This document shows positions 1-8,635 of a stretch of DNA of 64,000 nucleotides, one piece after another. Location: positions 328,990-392,989 of the forward strand of contig JALONQ010000001.1 in assembly GCA_025454835.1 (NCBI GenBank). Reading direction: 5' to 3'. The stretch is from Bacteroidota bacterium (GTDB taxonomy: Bacteria > Bacteroidota > Ignavibacteria > UBA10030). A program made the position numbers and the translations under genes. How positions within the stretch are numbered: position 1 is the stretch's first letter; every line of letters starts with the position of its first letter. The notes beneath the pieces are model-generated. The model had not been told where the DNA came from, did no database searches, and was given only the letters and a program-made list of their open reading frames with translations.

Positions 1-264
1 CCAACCTGACGGCGAGAGGCGGGAAACCTGTCGGACCGGCCGATCGTCCCAAACGCCGCCGACACCGCTGCGCGCTGAATGGTGCTCAGAACGCCACGCC
101 ATGCGGAACGCGGTGCCGCACTTGCCGTTCGATCCGTCCGCCGAAGCAGAGATCGCCGATCGTACCATCGATCGAAGCTCCTCAGTGCCATGCAGAGGGA
201 TCTGTGCCGTAGCGGAAGCGCACGCCACGGCCCCCGCGAAGAGAAGGCAGGCCCAACGGTTCAT
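1..264 (-). CDS. Secreted protein of unknown function, N-terminal part only
   Basis: The reading frame opens with ATG at 264 and stays open to the left edge of the window (88 codons), so only the N-terminus is present. Residues 1-21 (MNRWACLLFAGAVACASATA) form a clear Sec signal peptide. A GGAGGGAGGGG Shine-Dalgarno stretch lies just upstream. Its ATG overlaps the TGA of the FG-GAP gene in an ATGA junction, so the two are probably translationally coupled and share an envelope/secretion context. The mature N-terminus contains a KCGTAF segment, but I do not recognise the family. Confidence 0.7.
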   Translation of the reverse strand, partial: MNRWACLLFAGAVACASATAQIPLHGTEELRSMVRSAISASADGSNGKCGTAFRMAWRSEHHSARSGVGGVWDDRPVRQVSRLSPSGW

Positions 265-2483
265 GGCCCCTCCCTCCGTTCGGGCAACCGCCGAAGGATA
301 GCCGCGGCATCATAGATCGTCACCGCCCCCCACGACGGCCGCGTCAGGATGAGGTCCGTCTGGCCATCGCCGGTCACATCGGCAATGGCCAGGCCTCCCA
401 CCTCGCGCGCGGAGACCAGCAGCGACCATGCAGAGAAACCCGCCGCACGGTCCCCTTTCCACCAACCTACACCGCCACGCGAGGGAACATGGGCGATGAT
501 GTCCAACATCCCATCGCCATCCAGGTCCGCAAGGCGCATCGCCCAACGCGAGGGGACACGAACAAGCGAATCGATGAGAACCGGAGGGGCAAAGAGGCTG
601 TCGGACCGGCCGGGCAGGACATACAGCGCCTGTTGGGTCCGTGGGAAGGCGACGAGCAGGTCCTGAAGCGTATCGCCATTCAGGTCTTGCCGCCACATCC
701 AAGCCCGCTGAGCGGCTCGGAACGGAAACTCCTCAAGCTGCGACTGTCGGCGCATGCTCCTGACCGAGTCGCCGAAGACGATGCCGACGGCCACGTCGCT
801 CGTGTCATCGGGCTTGTAGATCATGAACATGTCCGTTCTTCCGTCGCCGTCCGCATCCCCGGGGAGAGCACCCAGAAGCAGGGACGGCGGCGAAAGGCTC
901 AACGTATGCTCGAGATAGGTCTCGGCCCGGATCGGTTCAAAGAGCGATACCCCGATGCTCGAGGAGGACGACACGTGGATGACCGCCAATTCGGAGGAAG
1001 CGCCGGGGACCTCCGTTGCCCATTCCGGCATTCCTTGCACCGGTAGCGTCGTCGACGTGACCGACAGGTCCGTCAGGTCCAGGTCTTGGATCGCGACAGA
1101 CCGAGACTCTGGATGCGTCGTAATGAACCGGATGACCGTTGTGTCCGCCCTGCGGGCGCTTACGGTCGCGGCGTCAACTCCCACCTCGACACCCGGAGGC
1201 CGCTCCGCAAAACGCCTGCTCCACAGCATGTCCAACCTTCGGCTGCTGCGATTGGCAACGAGGAGCTCAGGCCGACCGTCCTGATCCAGGTCTGAGGCCT
1301 CGACGGCTTCCGGTGAGACGCCAGCGCTCCACCAGGAACTGTCCGTCCATGCCGTCGGATCGAACGAGCGCACGAGCAACGCTGCCGTGAGCTGATCGGG
1401 AGAGATGACCATGACGTCCGCCGGACTGCGATCGACGCGACGGATCGGGAAGGCCCACGTGGACCGTTCTGGCACTCCAACGCTGACCGGGTCCAAAGGA
1501 TCTCCCTGTGCGGCCGAGGCTTCAACACGTAGCAACCGCCCCCCCGTCGTCAGCAGCGTAAACTCCGTCGTCGCAACCGATGCCGATGAGGTCACGAATG
1601 CCGAGCGGACGACGCCATCGACCTTCGCCCGATGACGCTCGGCCAGTTCACCGACATCATCTGCCGACCAGTACACGGCGTTGCCCGTGGCCAGCTCGAT
1701 CGTCAAGAACCGCACCGGTTCATCCAACCGCGGTTCTGGAAGCAGGATGCGATCGACCGACGCCTTGGATGGAAAGACGCCTTGGTCGAGGAACCGTCCG
1801 CTGCCAACACCGTAGAGCGTATGGAAGGTGCTGCGGACCCAGTCGTAGGCAATGAGGTCGGGGATCTCGTCGTTGTTCAGGAAGGCGACCGCAGCGTCGC
1901 GCACCGGAAGGTCAGGCGCCACCGTGCGGTCGACCAGCCATCGGCGGTTCCCCCGATTCACCAGGAGATGCATTCCGGGTTCGTTCTCATCGAAGACGAT
2001 GAGATCGGGAAGGCGATCGGCGGTGACATCGGCGATGAGGACGCGCAAAGGGGCGACCGGGCATGCGATCGTGTACGCGGTCTTCACGGTATCCGCCGAC
2101 GTCCAGGCGGTGGCGACCCGGATACTGCGGGCGGGAGGATCGATCAGCAGAAGTTCAGTCACGCCGTCGCCGTCAAGGTCATGCACGCGCACGTCCCGGA
2201 ACGGAGCCGTGACGCTGTACGACTGCAGACGCCACGTTCGGCGGGCCGAGTCGCTGACCGCCAGAAGCAGGCGTCCCTTTGGCGCGTTCCAGAGCAGTAC
2301 GGCCGTACTGTCGACCGAACCGGTCGGAACGGCCATCCCCCGGTCCACAACTTCCGGAAGGTCGATGAGTCGCATCTCGGCCACGGGGGAACTCCATGTC
2401 TGGCTGCGCAGGGACGCGGCCATCACGAGGAGCAGCACCGCCACGGGTGCGCGGCAGCGGACGAGATTCAATGGGCGGCGCAT
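261..2483 (-). CDS. Secreted FG-GAP/VCBS repeat protein
   Basis: A protein of about 740 residues with a signal peptide (MRRPLNLVRCR followed by a hydrophobic stretch). The start at 2483 is chosen over an upstream in-frame start at 2558 because it gives a compact signal peptide and avoids overlap with the thioesterase gene. At least seven Asp-rich calcium-binding repeats of the FG-GAP/VCBS kind are visible along the chain, e.g. HDLDGDGVTELLLID, ASDLDQDGRPELLVA, GDADGDGRTDMFMI, RQDLNGDTLQDLLVAF, ADLDGDGMLDIIAH and ADVTGDGQTDLIL. Such repeats fold as beta-propeller blades in surface or secreted proteins. Substrate and role are unknown. It is the penultimate gene visible in the envelope operon. 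Confidence 0.85.
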   Translation of the reverse strand: MRRPLNLVRCRAPVAVLLLVMAASLRSQTWSSPVAEMRLIDLPEVVDRGMAVPTGSVDSTAVLLWNAPKGRLLLAVSDSARRTWRLQSYSVTAPFRDVRVHDLDGDGVTELLLIDPPARSIRVATAWTSADTVKTAYTIACPVAPLRVLIADVTADRLPDLIVFDENEPGMHLLVNRGNRRWLVDRTVAPDLPVRDAAVAFLNNDEIPDLIAYDWVRSTFHTLYGVGSGRFLDQGVFPSKASVDRILLPEPRLDEPVRFLTIELATGNAVYWSADDVGELAERHRAKVDGVVRSAFVTSSASVATTEFTLLTTGGRLLRVEASAAQGDPLDPVSVGVPERSTWAFPIRRVDRSPADVMVISPDQLTAALLVRSFDPTAWTDSSWWSAGVSPEAVEASDLDQDGRPELLVANRSSRRLDMLWSRRFAERPPGVEVGVDAATVSARRADTTVIRFITTHPESRSVAIQDLDLTDLSVTSTTLPVQGMPEWATEVPGASSELAVIHVSSSSSIGVSLFEPIRAETYLEHTLSLSPPSLLLGALPGDADGDGRTDMFMIYKPDDTSDVAVGIVFGDSVRSMRRQSQLEEFPFRAAQRAWMWRQDLNGDTLQDLLVAFPRTQQALYVLPGRSDSLFAPPVLIDSLVRVPSRWAMRLADLDGDGMLDIIAHVPSRGGVGWWKGDRAAGFSAWSLLVSAREVGGLAIADVTGDGQTDLILTRPSWGAVTIYDAAAILRRLPERREGP

Positions 2484-2508
2484 CGGTTGACGGCGGCCGT
2501 GACCGGCC

Positions 2509-2994
2509 TTAGGAACGTTTTCGGTGAAGAAGGCGCAACCGACGGCGCCGGGCGGCATCCCGATAGCGCCGACGTTCTTCCGAGGTCGAGGGGCGGACGG
2601 GAGGCACCGCCGTCGGACGGCCGTCGTCGTCGAGCGCCACGAACGTCAGGTACGCCGTGTTCGTGTGACGACGCTCGCCGGTGGCGGGGTTCTCCTTCAT
2701 GACCTTCACGCCGACCTCGACGGAGGTGTTGAAAGCCCGGTTGACGGACGCCCTGAGGATGACCACTTCACCTTCCTTGATCGGATGGATAAAATTGAGC
2801 TCGTCGATCGACGCCGTCACGCAGATGCGATTCGTATGGCGCCAGGCGGCGATCGCGGCGGCGATATCGAGCCAGTGCATGAGCCGACCACCGAGAAGAT
2901 TGCCGAGTCGATTGGTGTCGTTCGGCAGCACCATCTCGGTCATCTCGACATGCGATGCTCGCACGGCCTTGGTGGCCCAGGGGTTGCGCGCCAT
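2509..2994 (-). CDS. Acyl-CoA thioesterase (hotdog fold, YciA/BACH type)
   Basis: A 161-residue single hotdog-domain protein. N-terminal features typical of the cytosolic acyl-CoA hydrolase family are visible: the LPNDTNRLGNLLGGRLMHW segment (Asn/Gly-rich helix with the substrate-binding G-G-x-L-M) followed by ASIDELNFIHPIKEGEV, which carries the catalytic-region Asp and the strand that closes the site. It should hydrolyse acyl-CoA to free fatty acid and CoA. The C-terminus is unusually basic (runs of Arg from about residue 145). The start lies one base after the bamD stop, with GGAGG upstream, so it is in the same operon. Confidence 0.88.
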   Translation of the reverse strand: MARNPWATKAVRASHVEMTEMVLPNDTNRLGNLLGGRLMHWLDIAAAIAAWRHTNRICVTASIDELNFIHPIKEGEVVILRASVNRAFNTSVEVGVKVMKENPATGERRHTNTAYLTFVALDDDGRPTAVPPVRPSTSEERRRYRDAARRRRLRLLHRKRS

Positions 2995-2995
2995 C

Positions 2996-3808
2996 TCAGG
3001 CCCCTCCTTGCGATGCGCGCGGGGGCGCCGGCGGCTTAGCTTGCTTGCCCTCGTGCGCCGCCTTCAGCAGGCCTTCGGCCTCGGCTTTCAATGGGCTCGC
3101 GGGGTACCGATCGAAGAACCTGTTGAGTTCCCGGATCGCCTCGTCGTAGCGTTTGCGATTGATGAGCGCTTCGGCCTTACGAACCAGCGAAGGCTCGGCG
3201 ACGGGCGTGTCGTGGTATTTCTCGAGCACAAGGTCGAAGTAATGCGTCGCGGCGCGATTGTAGCTCATCTTCAGATAAATGACGCCGTTGTTGAACTCCT
3301 TTTCGGCCAGCTTCGCCGTCAGTTCCCGGATCCGCCGGTCTGCCACAGGCGCCAGCGAGTCGGCCGCATGATACTCCAGGAAGTTCTGATACTCATCGAT
3401 CGCCTTCCGGGTGTTCGCCTGATCCAACGCCACTCCCGGCGATGACAGATCATAGCAGCTCGCTTTGCGGAAGCGTGCCACCCGCACATACTCGCTCGTC
3501 GGCATCGATCGGGTGAGCACGTCGAATTCGTAGGCCGCGAGGATGTATTCCTCACGGCGGAATCGTGCCTCCGCCATGTAGTACTGCGCATCATCCGCCC
3601 ATTGCGTGCCTCCAAACTGGATCGTCACGACCTTGAATTCCTCGATCGCCTCAAGGAAATCCTCGTCCTGAAAGAAACTTAACCCGAGCTTGAAGCGCTG
3701 TTCAGCAGGCAACGGTACCGCGGTCTCATCGGCGGTGCATCCGGCCAATGCGGCCAGCGCTACGAGAACGCCGATCAGCATATTACGGCGAAGGTTCTGC
3801 GGAGACAT
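2996..3808 (-). CDS. bamD: Outer membrane assembly lipoprotein BamD
   Basis: 270 residues. The N-terminus is a lipoprotein signal with lipobox ALAGC (lipidated Cys24). Tandem TPR-like helices follow: EQRFKLGLSFFQDEDFLEAI, then ADDAQYYMAEARFRREEYI and a C-terminal KRYDEAIRELNRFFDRYPAS. This is the YfiO/BamD architecture; BamD works with BamA to insert beta-barrels in the outer membrane. The C-terminal tail is Ala/Pro-rich and probably disordered. The 5' end overlaps the 3' end of the CapA-like gene by 26 bases, indicating co-transcription. The first ATG is preferred over Met10 because it keeps the positively charged n-region. Confidence 0.9.
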   Translation of the reverse strand: MSPQNLRRNMLIGVLVALAALAGCTADETAVPLPAEQRFKLGLSFFQDEDFLEAIEEFKVVTIQFGGTQWADDAQYYMAEARFRREEYILAAYEFDVLTRSMPTSEYVRVARFRKASCYDLSSPGVALDQANTRKAIDEYQNFLEYHAADSLAPVADRRIRELTAKLAEKEFNNGVIYLKMSYNRAATHYFDLVLEKYHDTPVAEPSLVRKAEALINRKRYDEAIRELNRFFDRYPASPLKAEAEGLLKAAHEGKQAKPPAPPRASQGGA

Positions 3809-4817
3809 GAATGATGTCCTGTTCTCGACGAAAGTGGAGGGAAGATCCCTTGGTGACTCGATGCCATACGCTGTCCTGATCCGCCGGCGTCAGATCCCAA
3901 CTCGGCTGCATCGCCGCCCGGAACGGCAGAAGTGCCGGTTCTCCGACGCGAACGCCATCACCTTCCCGGCGGACCCTGAACGATGCTGCCAACCCGATCT
4001 GCGTCCAATAATGCTGGGGCTGCCCGAAGACAAAATTGCCCAGCGACAGGGCGATCCAGCTGCCTTTCCACCGTTCGATGCCATACGGCACGTGGGGATG
4101 GTGGCCGATCACGATCGCCGCGCCGCATTCAGCCAGCCAACGCATCTGCGCCCGGCTCCGGCCGCTGATCTGCTGCCCGTACTCTCCGCCCCCGTGATAG
4201 CTGGCGACGACCACATCGACAAGCGAGCGGAGCTGCTTGACCGCCCTCGCCGCTGCCGAGCTGTCGAACAATGCGACGTGTCCCTCCCAGGGACCGCCGG
4301 CGTTCACAAACTCCGTGAAGGCGACGAATCCGATCAGGATCGAATCGCGCTCCACGATCGCCGGCGGGAAGCCGTCGTCAGGCTCCGGACCCGTCCCCGT
4401 CCACGCAATGCCTGCACGATCGAGATGCATGATCGTCTCCCGCAATCCCCGAAGACCGTAGTCGAACGCGTGGTTGTTCGCGGTCGAGACGACGTCGATC
4501 CCGGCTATCGACAGCGCATCGGCGCCCGCAGGCGGGCCGGTGAAGATGAGATTGTTCCTCGGATGGACGGTCTGACCTTTCTGGTCAGACAGCTGACTCT
4601 CCAAGTTGAGGAAGACGATTTCGGCAGCCTTCATGCGGTCCATCATCCCGCGAAACGCGTACATCGTGTCGCCGGCAAGGATACGCTGTCCGACCGTTCT
4701 GCCGAGATTGACGTCGCCAAAGGCCAGCAGCTCTACGCCCGTCGTATCACGTTGGGCGAACGCCACCGGTGCGACGACGAGCCAACTGACCGCGAGCATC
4801 GGCCATCGCCGGCTCAA
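3783..4817 (-). CDS. CapA-family metallophosphatase (poly-gamma-glutamate synthesis type)
   Basis: About 344 residues. Family motifs: LLAFGDVNLGR near the N-terminus (metal site), FLNLESQLSD, VVSTANNHAFDYG (the conserved N-N-H), and GHHPHVPYGIERW toward the C-terminus. The family belongs to the calcineurin-like phosphoesterase superfamily and is linked to anionic capsule polymers, though the reaction in non-Bacillus members is unclear. A start at TTG 4817 gives SRRWP followed by a hydrophobic core ending VAFAQ, a good signal peptide, and overlaps the upstream stop as TTGA. The next ATG (4799) would leave a signal with no positive charge, so TTG is favoured. Confidence 0.85.
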   Translation of the reverse strand: MSRRWPMLAVSWLVVAPVAFAQRDTTGVELLAFGDVNLGRTVGQRILAGDTMYAFRGMMDRMKAAEIVFLNLESQLSDQKGQTVHPRNNLIFTGPPAGADALSIAGIDVVSTANNHAFDYGLRGLRETIMHLDRAGIAWTGTGPEPDDGFPPAIVERDSILIGFVAFTEFVNAGGPWEGHVALFDSSAAARAVKQLRSLVDVVVASYHGGGEYGQQISGRSRAQMRWLAECGAAIVIGHHPHVPYGIERWKGSWIALSLGNFVFGQPQHYWTQIGLAASFRVRREGDGVRVGEPALLPFRAAMQPSWDLTPADQDSVWHRVTKGSSLHFRREQDIIHVSAEPSP

Positions 4818-5362
4818 CTTCGCACCGTGAAGAAGAGATACACGATCACTGCCGCGGCCGCGCCGGCGATCACCGGCACGAGCACCCGTTCCAGGAATCC
4901 GCCGGATTCGCCATCGACCGACCCGGCCCCCGACAACCACAGACGAGAGTACAACACAGAACGTTCCGGCCAGTGCTCAACCCTCACGTCCAAGCCTGCC
5001 GCGACTTCGCCGGCGTCGGAGGTTCGTCGCACCACGACGAGCGTACCGCTCATGTCTGGCAAGTCGCTCAGCCGGGGCGTATGCCCCGCCTCTCCGAGCG
5101 CTTCCGTGAATCCTCCGAGTACGGCGTCCGCGGAATCGTTCTGAACCTCCAGCCGCACGGGGGCAACGATCCGATGACCGACGCTGGCCATGACCTGCCG
5201 TGCGACCTGCAGCGAGTGTTCGCGGAGCGAGGTCCCCGCGGCGGCCCCTTGCCCCCACAACGACCCTTGCAGAAGGGCAAAGCTGAAGAAGGCCGGCCAC
5301 AGCATCCTGCCACAGCCGCGTCGAACGACGTGCCATCTCACCGTAGACGGCTTCACCCGCAT
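4814..5362 (-). CDS. Periplasmic protein with C-terminal membrane anchor, unknown function
   Basis: Around 182 residues from ATG 5362 (ATG 5374 is an alternative). A longer in-frame TTG start at 5446 is excluded because it coincides with the -35 box of a good promoter. Layout: basic n-region, hydrophobic signal (MLWPAFFSFALLQGSLWGQ), a soluble domain of about 110 residues with the segment SGTLVVVRRTSDAG, and a C-terminal transmembrane helix (VLVPVIAGAAAAVIVYLFF) ending with a short tail. I do not recognise the family. It is the first gene of the operon leading into the CapA-like gene and bamD, so an envelope role is likely. Confidence 0.65.
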   Translation of the reverse strand: MRVKPSTVRWHVVRRGCGRMLWPAFFSFALLQGSLWGQGAAAGTSLREHSLQVARQVMASVGHRIVAPVRLEVQNDSADAVLGGFTEALGEAGHTPRLSDLPDMSGTLVVVRRTSDAGEVAAGLDVRVEHWPERSVLYSRLWLSGAGSVDGESGGFLERVLVPVIAGAAAAVIVYLFFTVRS

Positions 5363-5417
5363 CGAGGTCAACATAAGGGTCAAGGTCGGACGCCGCAACC
5401 GTGCACGGCGAATAAGA

Positions 5418-5446
5418 AAGGTACCAAAAAGACGCAGGAGTATCAA
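5418..5446 (-). promoter_or_regulatory. Sigma-70 type promoter of the envelope operon
   Basis: On the minus strand TTGATA (5446-5441), a 17-base spacer and TACCTT (5423-5418). It precedes the small membrane-protein gene by about 45-55 bases and lies just downstream of the nitrilase-family gene, so it would drive the leftward envelope operon. Confidence 0.5.
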
Positions 5447-5470
5447 CGAAACCGAGGAGAATGAGGCATG

Positions 5471-6322
5471 CTAGCGGCGGCTGATGCGCTCCAAATTCTG
5501 CAGAACGATCTCGGGCCGCTCATCCAGAAGGTGGCGGGAGCCGCGACGCGCGCGACGGACGACCGCGGCGTCCACCGGCGCCGTCAGCAGCGCCTCGTCG
5601 AACGACTCCGAAGCCACGACCGCCTGACCGTTGGGATCCATGACGGCCGAGCCACCCCAGAATCCAACGCCGTCTTCGACGCCGACCCGGTTGATGAAGA
5701 CGGAATAGAGGCTAAGGAGGCGTGCGTACGTGCGATGATGGTCGTGATTGACCCGGCGTTGATCGGACTCGGTCCCTTCTCCCCCCAGCCGCGTCGGACT
5801 GGCCGTCAACGACACGATCACTTCCGCGCCATCCATTGCGAGCAGGTAGGGAAGCGACACGTGCCACAGGTCTTCGCATATAAGCATCCCGATACGGCCG
5901 ATCTTCGTGTCGAAAGCCTCCACAAGTCGGCCCGCCGAAAAGTAACGGCCCTCTTCGAACATGCCGTACGTCGGCAGATAGACCTTGCGGTGCACATGCC
6001 GCAGGGCTCCGCCTTCAAAGCAGATGGCGGAGTTGTAGACGCCGTGGTCCGGACCCGCCTCGATACATCCGGCGATGACGCTGATGCGTCGGCTGATCTC
6101 TCGCAGCGGTGCCAGCCGAACGTCCGTGGAGGGGTCCAGCGCCAGTTCTCCGGCGAGGTCGCGGACGGTGTACCCCGTCAGGCTTAGCTCGGGGAAGGCG
6201 ACAAGGTCCGCACCCGCACGCAGTGCCTCCTCCGCCCTCTCGACGTGGCGTTCCACATTGGCCCTCAGATCTCCGAGCCGCGCATCCGTCTGCGCCAGCG
6301 CGATCGTTCCGTGGAGCGGCAT
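5471..6322 (-). CDS. Carbon-nitrogen hydrolase (nitrilase superfamily; glutaminase-domain-like)
   Basis: 283 residues covering one complete nitrilase fold. The catalytic triad is readable: Glu45 in VAFPELSLTGY, Lys113 in HRKVYLPTYGMFEEGRYF and Cys149 in GMLICEDLWH. The LTGY and CEDLWH signatures are those of the glutamine amidotransferase domain of NAD+ synthetases, but no synthetase domain follows and the length is that of a stand-alone amidase. It may supply ammonia to a separate NadE or hydrolyse another small amide; the sequence does not decide. The gene is six bases from the TPM-domain gene upstream. Confidence 0.85.
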   Translation of the reverse strand: MPLHGTIALAQTDARLGDLRANVERHVERAEEALRAGADLVAFPELSLTGYTVRDLAGELALDPSTDVRLAPLREISRRISVIAGCIEAGPDHGVYNSAICFEGGALRHVHRKVYLPTYGMFEEGRYFSAGRLVEAFDTKIGRIGMLICEDLWHVSLPYLLAMDGAEVIVSLTASPTRLGGEGTESDQRRVNHDHHRTYARLLSLYSVFINRVGVEDGVGFWGGSAVMDPNGQAVVASESFDEALLTAPVDAAVVRRARRGSRHLLDERPEIVLQNLERISRR

Positions 6323-6328
6323 ACGTGC

Positions 6329-6781
6329 CTATCGTTGACGAACTGAATTGGGGAGCTCGTTCCGGTCATCCGAACGCCTCGGGACATGACGTTCGAGCAC
6401 CAGGCCGACCTTGCGGACGGCGTCGCAGAGTCCTTCGACGAACTGTCCGCTTCCGAACCGCTCCGTCATACTGGTCGCGATGCGGGTCCAGGTATCACCC
6501 TCCACCTTCGCATGGATACCATCGTCCGCCAGAATACAGAGCTCGCGTTCCTCCAGGAGCAGAAAGATCAGGACACCCGATCGGTCCCTCGTCGCCGACA
6601 TGCCGAGAGCGACAAACTCGCGTCGCGCGATCTGCTCGATCGAGAGCGATCGCTCGTTCCGCGACCGCCGTTGACGGACCTCGACCCGGATCTCGCCGCC
6701 GGTCCGTGCTTCGGCCGAGACGACCGCGGCCTCGATGGACGCGAGGTCGGCGGGGCGGAGAAGTGGTTTCAGAAGATTCAT
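6329..6781 (-). CDS. TPM-domain protein, short soluble form
   Basis: 150 residues made up of a TPM (TLP18.3/Psb32/MOLO-1) domain: an ARTGGEIRVEV strand, then GVLIFLLLEERELCILADDGI and a C-terminal helical part. Unlike the larger TPM protein at 8636-9397 it has no signal peptide, membrane segment or Gly-rich tail. Genomes often carry LemA with two TPM proteins, one long and one short; here the short one is separated from the lemA-TPM pair by aroF and a signalling gene. The biochemical function of the family is unsettled. Confidence 0.75.
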   Translation of the reverse strand: MNLLKPLLRPADLASIEAAVVSAEARTGGEIRVEVRQRRSRNERSLSIEQIARREFVALGMSATRDRSGVLIFLLLEERELCILADDGIHAKVEGDTWTRIATSMTERFGSGQFVEGLCDAVRKVGLVLERHVPRRSDDRNELPNSVRQR

Positions 6782-6850
6782 AGATGTCGTTAACGTGTTC
6801 GGCGATGGGGCTCGGTCGAGCGGCGTGGGGCGAACAGTCCTGGAGGTCCG

Positions 6851-7528
6851 CTACGAAAGGTCGATCATGCGAATGTCCTTGATGTACTGTACCGTCTTGT
6901 CTTCACGGAGATTCTTCAGTTTTTCCATCTTTCCGTCGATCCGTTCCAGGTTCTCGCGCATCAGGCCAAGGTACTTCACGGCCTTCTCGTCGAGCGGCCG
7001 GCCCTCCAGCGTCCGCACGATCTCTCGCATGGCCGCCAGCGGTCCGGAGATCTCCTTGGTGATCCCGACGATCATCTCCTGCATGGCCTCGAGGCGATTG
7101 CGACGGAATTCCAACTGTTCGAGTTCGCGTGCCAGAACGTGCCGCTCGTGGACCGCGGCCAGCGTTTGCGGAAAAACGTGACCGTCGATGTCTTCCTTCG
7201 TCAGGAACTCGCGCACGCCGAGCTTCATCACTTCGCGCACGAGCTGCATGTCGCGATGGACGGTGAGGAAGATGATCGCCGCCGAGCAACCCTGTCCAAG
7301 CAGTTGCGATGCCGTCGCCAACCCGTCCTGATCGGGCAGATGATAGTCCATCAACACCAGGTCGATGTCGCGCCGCTCGCGGCACGCCTCGACCGCCGCC
7401 CGCCCAGATCCGACAGACGTCGTCGAGAAGACCGCGACATCCGACCTCGCAAGCACCATCTCCACGAGGCGCGCCGTCTCGGGTGAGTCTTCGACCAGCA
7501 GCACGTTGATGGGTCGGGGTTCGCTCAT
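6851..7528 (-). CDS. REC-domain protein with degenerate histidine-kinase dimerisation domain
   Basis: 225 residues. Residues 6-120 are a receiver domain: acidic pair Glu13/Asp14 (VEDSPE), phospho-acceptor Asp61 (LMDYHLPDQDG), Thr89 and Lys111 (LTKED). From about 130 a long helical segment looks like the DHp domain of histidine kinases (ITKEISGPLAAMREIVRTL), but the position of the phosphorylated His is occupied by Lys158, and no ATPase domain follows. It therefore looks like a signalling scaffold or phosphotransfer partner that dimerises by DHp. The ATG at 7528, preceded by GGAG, is preferred over TTG 7540. The aroF stop lies one base upstream. Confidence 0.8.
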   Translation of the reverse strand: MSEPRPINVLLVEDSPETARLVEMVLARSDVAVFSTTSVGSGRAAVEACRERRDIDLVLMDYHLPDQDGLATASQLLGQGCSAAIIFLTVHRDMQLVREVMKLGVREFLTKEDIDGHVFPQTLAAVHERHVLARELEQLEFRRNRLEAMQEMIVGITKEISGPLAAMREIVRTLEGRPLDEKAVKYLGLMRENLERIDGKMEKLKNLREDKTVQYIKDIRMIDLS

Positions 7529-7529
7529 A

Positions 7530-8564
7530 TCAGGCTCCAACAGCCGCGACGGGCATTCGCCGCTTGACGAAGGGGACGAGGTCGTGCAGGCGGGCCATCA
7601 GGGTCCGGAAGGTCTCGGGCCGCAACGATTGGTAGCCGTCGGAAAGCGCCGACGCTGGGTCAAGGTGCACTTCGATCATCAGGCCATCGGCCCCCGCCAC
7701 CACAGCCGCCTGCGCCATGGGAATGACCAGGTCCCAGCGGCCAGTACCGTGGCTCGGGTCCACCAAGACCGGCAAATGCGAGAGCTTCTTCAGAAGCGGG
7801 ACAGCGTTGAGGTCGAGGGTGTTGCGAGTCGAAGGTTCGAACGTCCGGATCCCCCGTTCGCACAGTATGATCTCATAGTTACCGCGCGATGCGAGGTACT
7901 CGGCCGCCATCAGCCACTCTTCGATCGTTGCAGCAAACGAACGCTTCAGCAAGACCGGCTTGCGTTCGTCTCCCAGTCGTTCCAACAAGGAGAAATTGAA
8001 CATGTTCCGCGCGCCGACCTGGAGGATGTCGGACGCCGCAAGAACCTCGGGGAGCGACTCCGTGTCTTTGACCTCCGTCACGACCTTCATGCCGGTGCGG
8101 TCGGCCGCCTCACGGAGGTACTCGAGGCCTTGTTCCTTGAGCCCCTGAAAAGCGTACGGAGATGTGCGTGGCTTGAAGGCCCCGCCTCGCAGGAAACGGA
8201 CCCCTGTCTCTGCGAGCATTTCCGCCGTTTCAATGATCTGCTGACGGCTTTCAACAGAGCAGGGTCCGGCGATCACCGCCAATTCGGGCCCCCCGATCGA
8301 CGCGGTTCCGCATTGAATCACGGAATCGTCCGGCTTCACCTCGCGGCTGACGAGCTTGAACGGCTTCGAGACTCGGACGGCCTCAAGGACCCCCGTCATC
8401 GATTGAAAGAGGTCGGGATCGAGTCCGCCACGATTGCCCGTGATCCCGATGGCCACCCGTTCAGCGCCCGGGATCTTGTGCGGCACCAGTCCCAACAGTC
8501 GGATCTTTTCTTGTACCCGATCGACGTCTCCCGACGTCGCGTCGGCCTTCATGACCACAAGCAT
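7530..8564 (-). CDS. aroF: 3-deoxy-7-phosphoheptulonate (DAHP) synthase, type I-beta
   Basis: 344 residues. An N-terminal regulatory ferredoxin-like domain (residues 1-70, starting [10 protein letters not shown]) is joined to the TIM-barrel core, which shows [45 protein letters not shown] and VDPSHGTGR. This is the DAHP synthase of the Thermotoga/Bacillus type; it condenses phosphoenolpyruvate and erythrose-4-phosphate in the first step of aromatic amino-acid synthesis. The N-terminal domain usually confers feedback inhibition by Tyr/Phe or prephenate. It is followed immediately by the REC/DHp gene. Confidence 0.93.
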   Translation of the reverse strand: MLVVMKADATSGDVDRVQEKIRLLGLVPHKIPGAERVAIGITGNRGGLDPDLFQSMTGVLEAVRVSKPFKLVSREVKPDDSVIQCGTASIGGPELAVIAGPCSVESRQQIIETAEMLAETGVRFLRGGAFKPRTSPYAFQGLKEQGLEYLREAADRTGMKVVTEVKDTESLPEVLAASDILQVGARNMFNFSLLERLGDERKPVLLKRSFAATIEEWLMAAEYLASRGNYEIILCERGIRTFEPSTRNTLDLNAVPLLKKLSHLPVLVDPSHGTGRWDLVIPMAQAAVVAGADGLMIEVHLDPASALSDGYQSLRPETFRTLMARLHDLVPFVKRRMPVAAVGA

Positions 8565-8635
8565 GGCATCACATGGCTAATTCACATTCGAACCGCGGGC
8601 TCGTTCGCCCGTTCCATCGACGCCGTCTGGACACC

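Noticed and set aside
1632..2702. 356-codon plus-strand open frame opposite the FG-GAP gene
   Set aside because: Antisense shadow; no ribosome-binding site and composition typical of the complement of GC-rich coding DNA.
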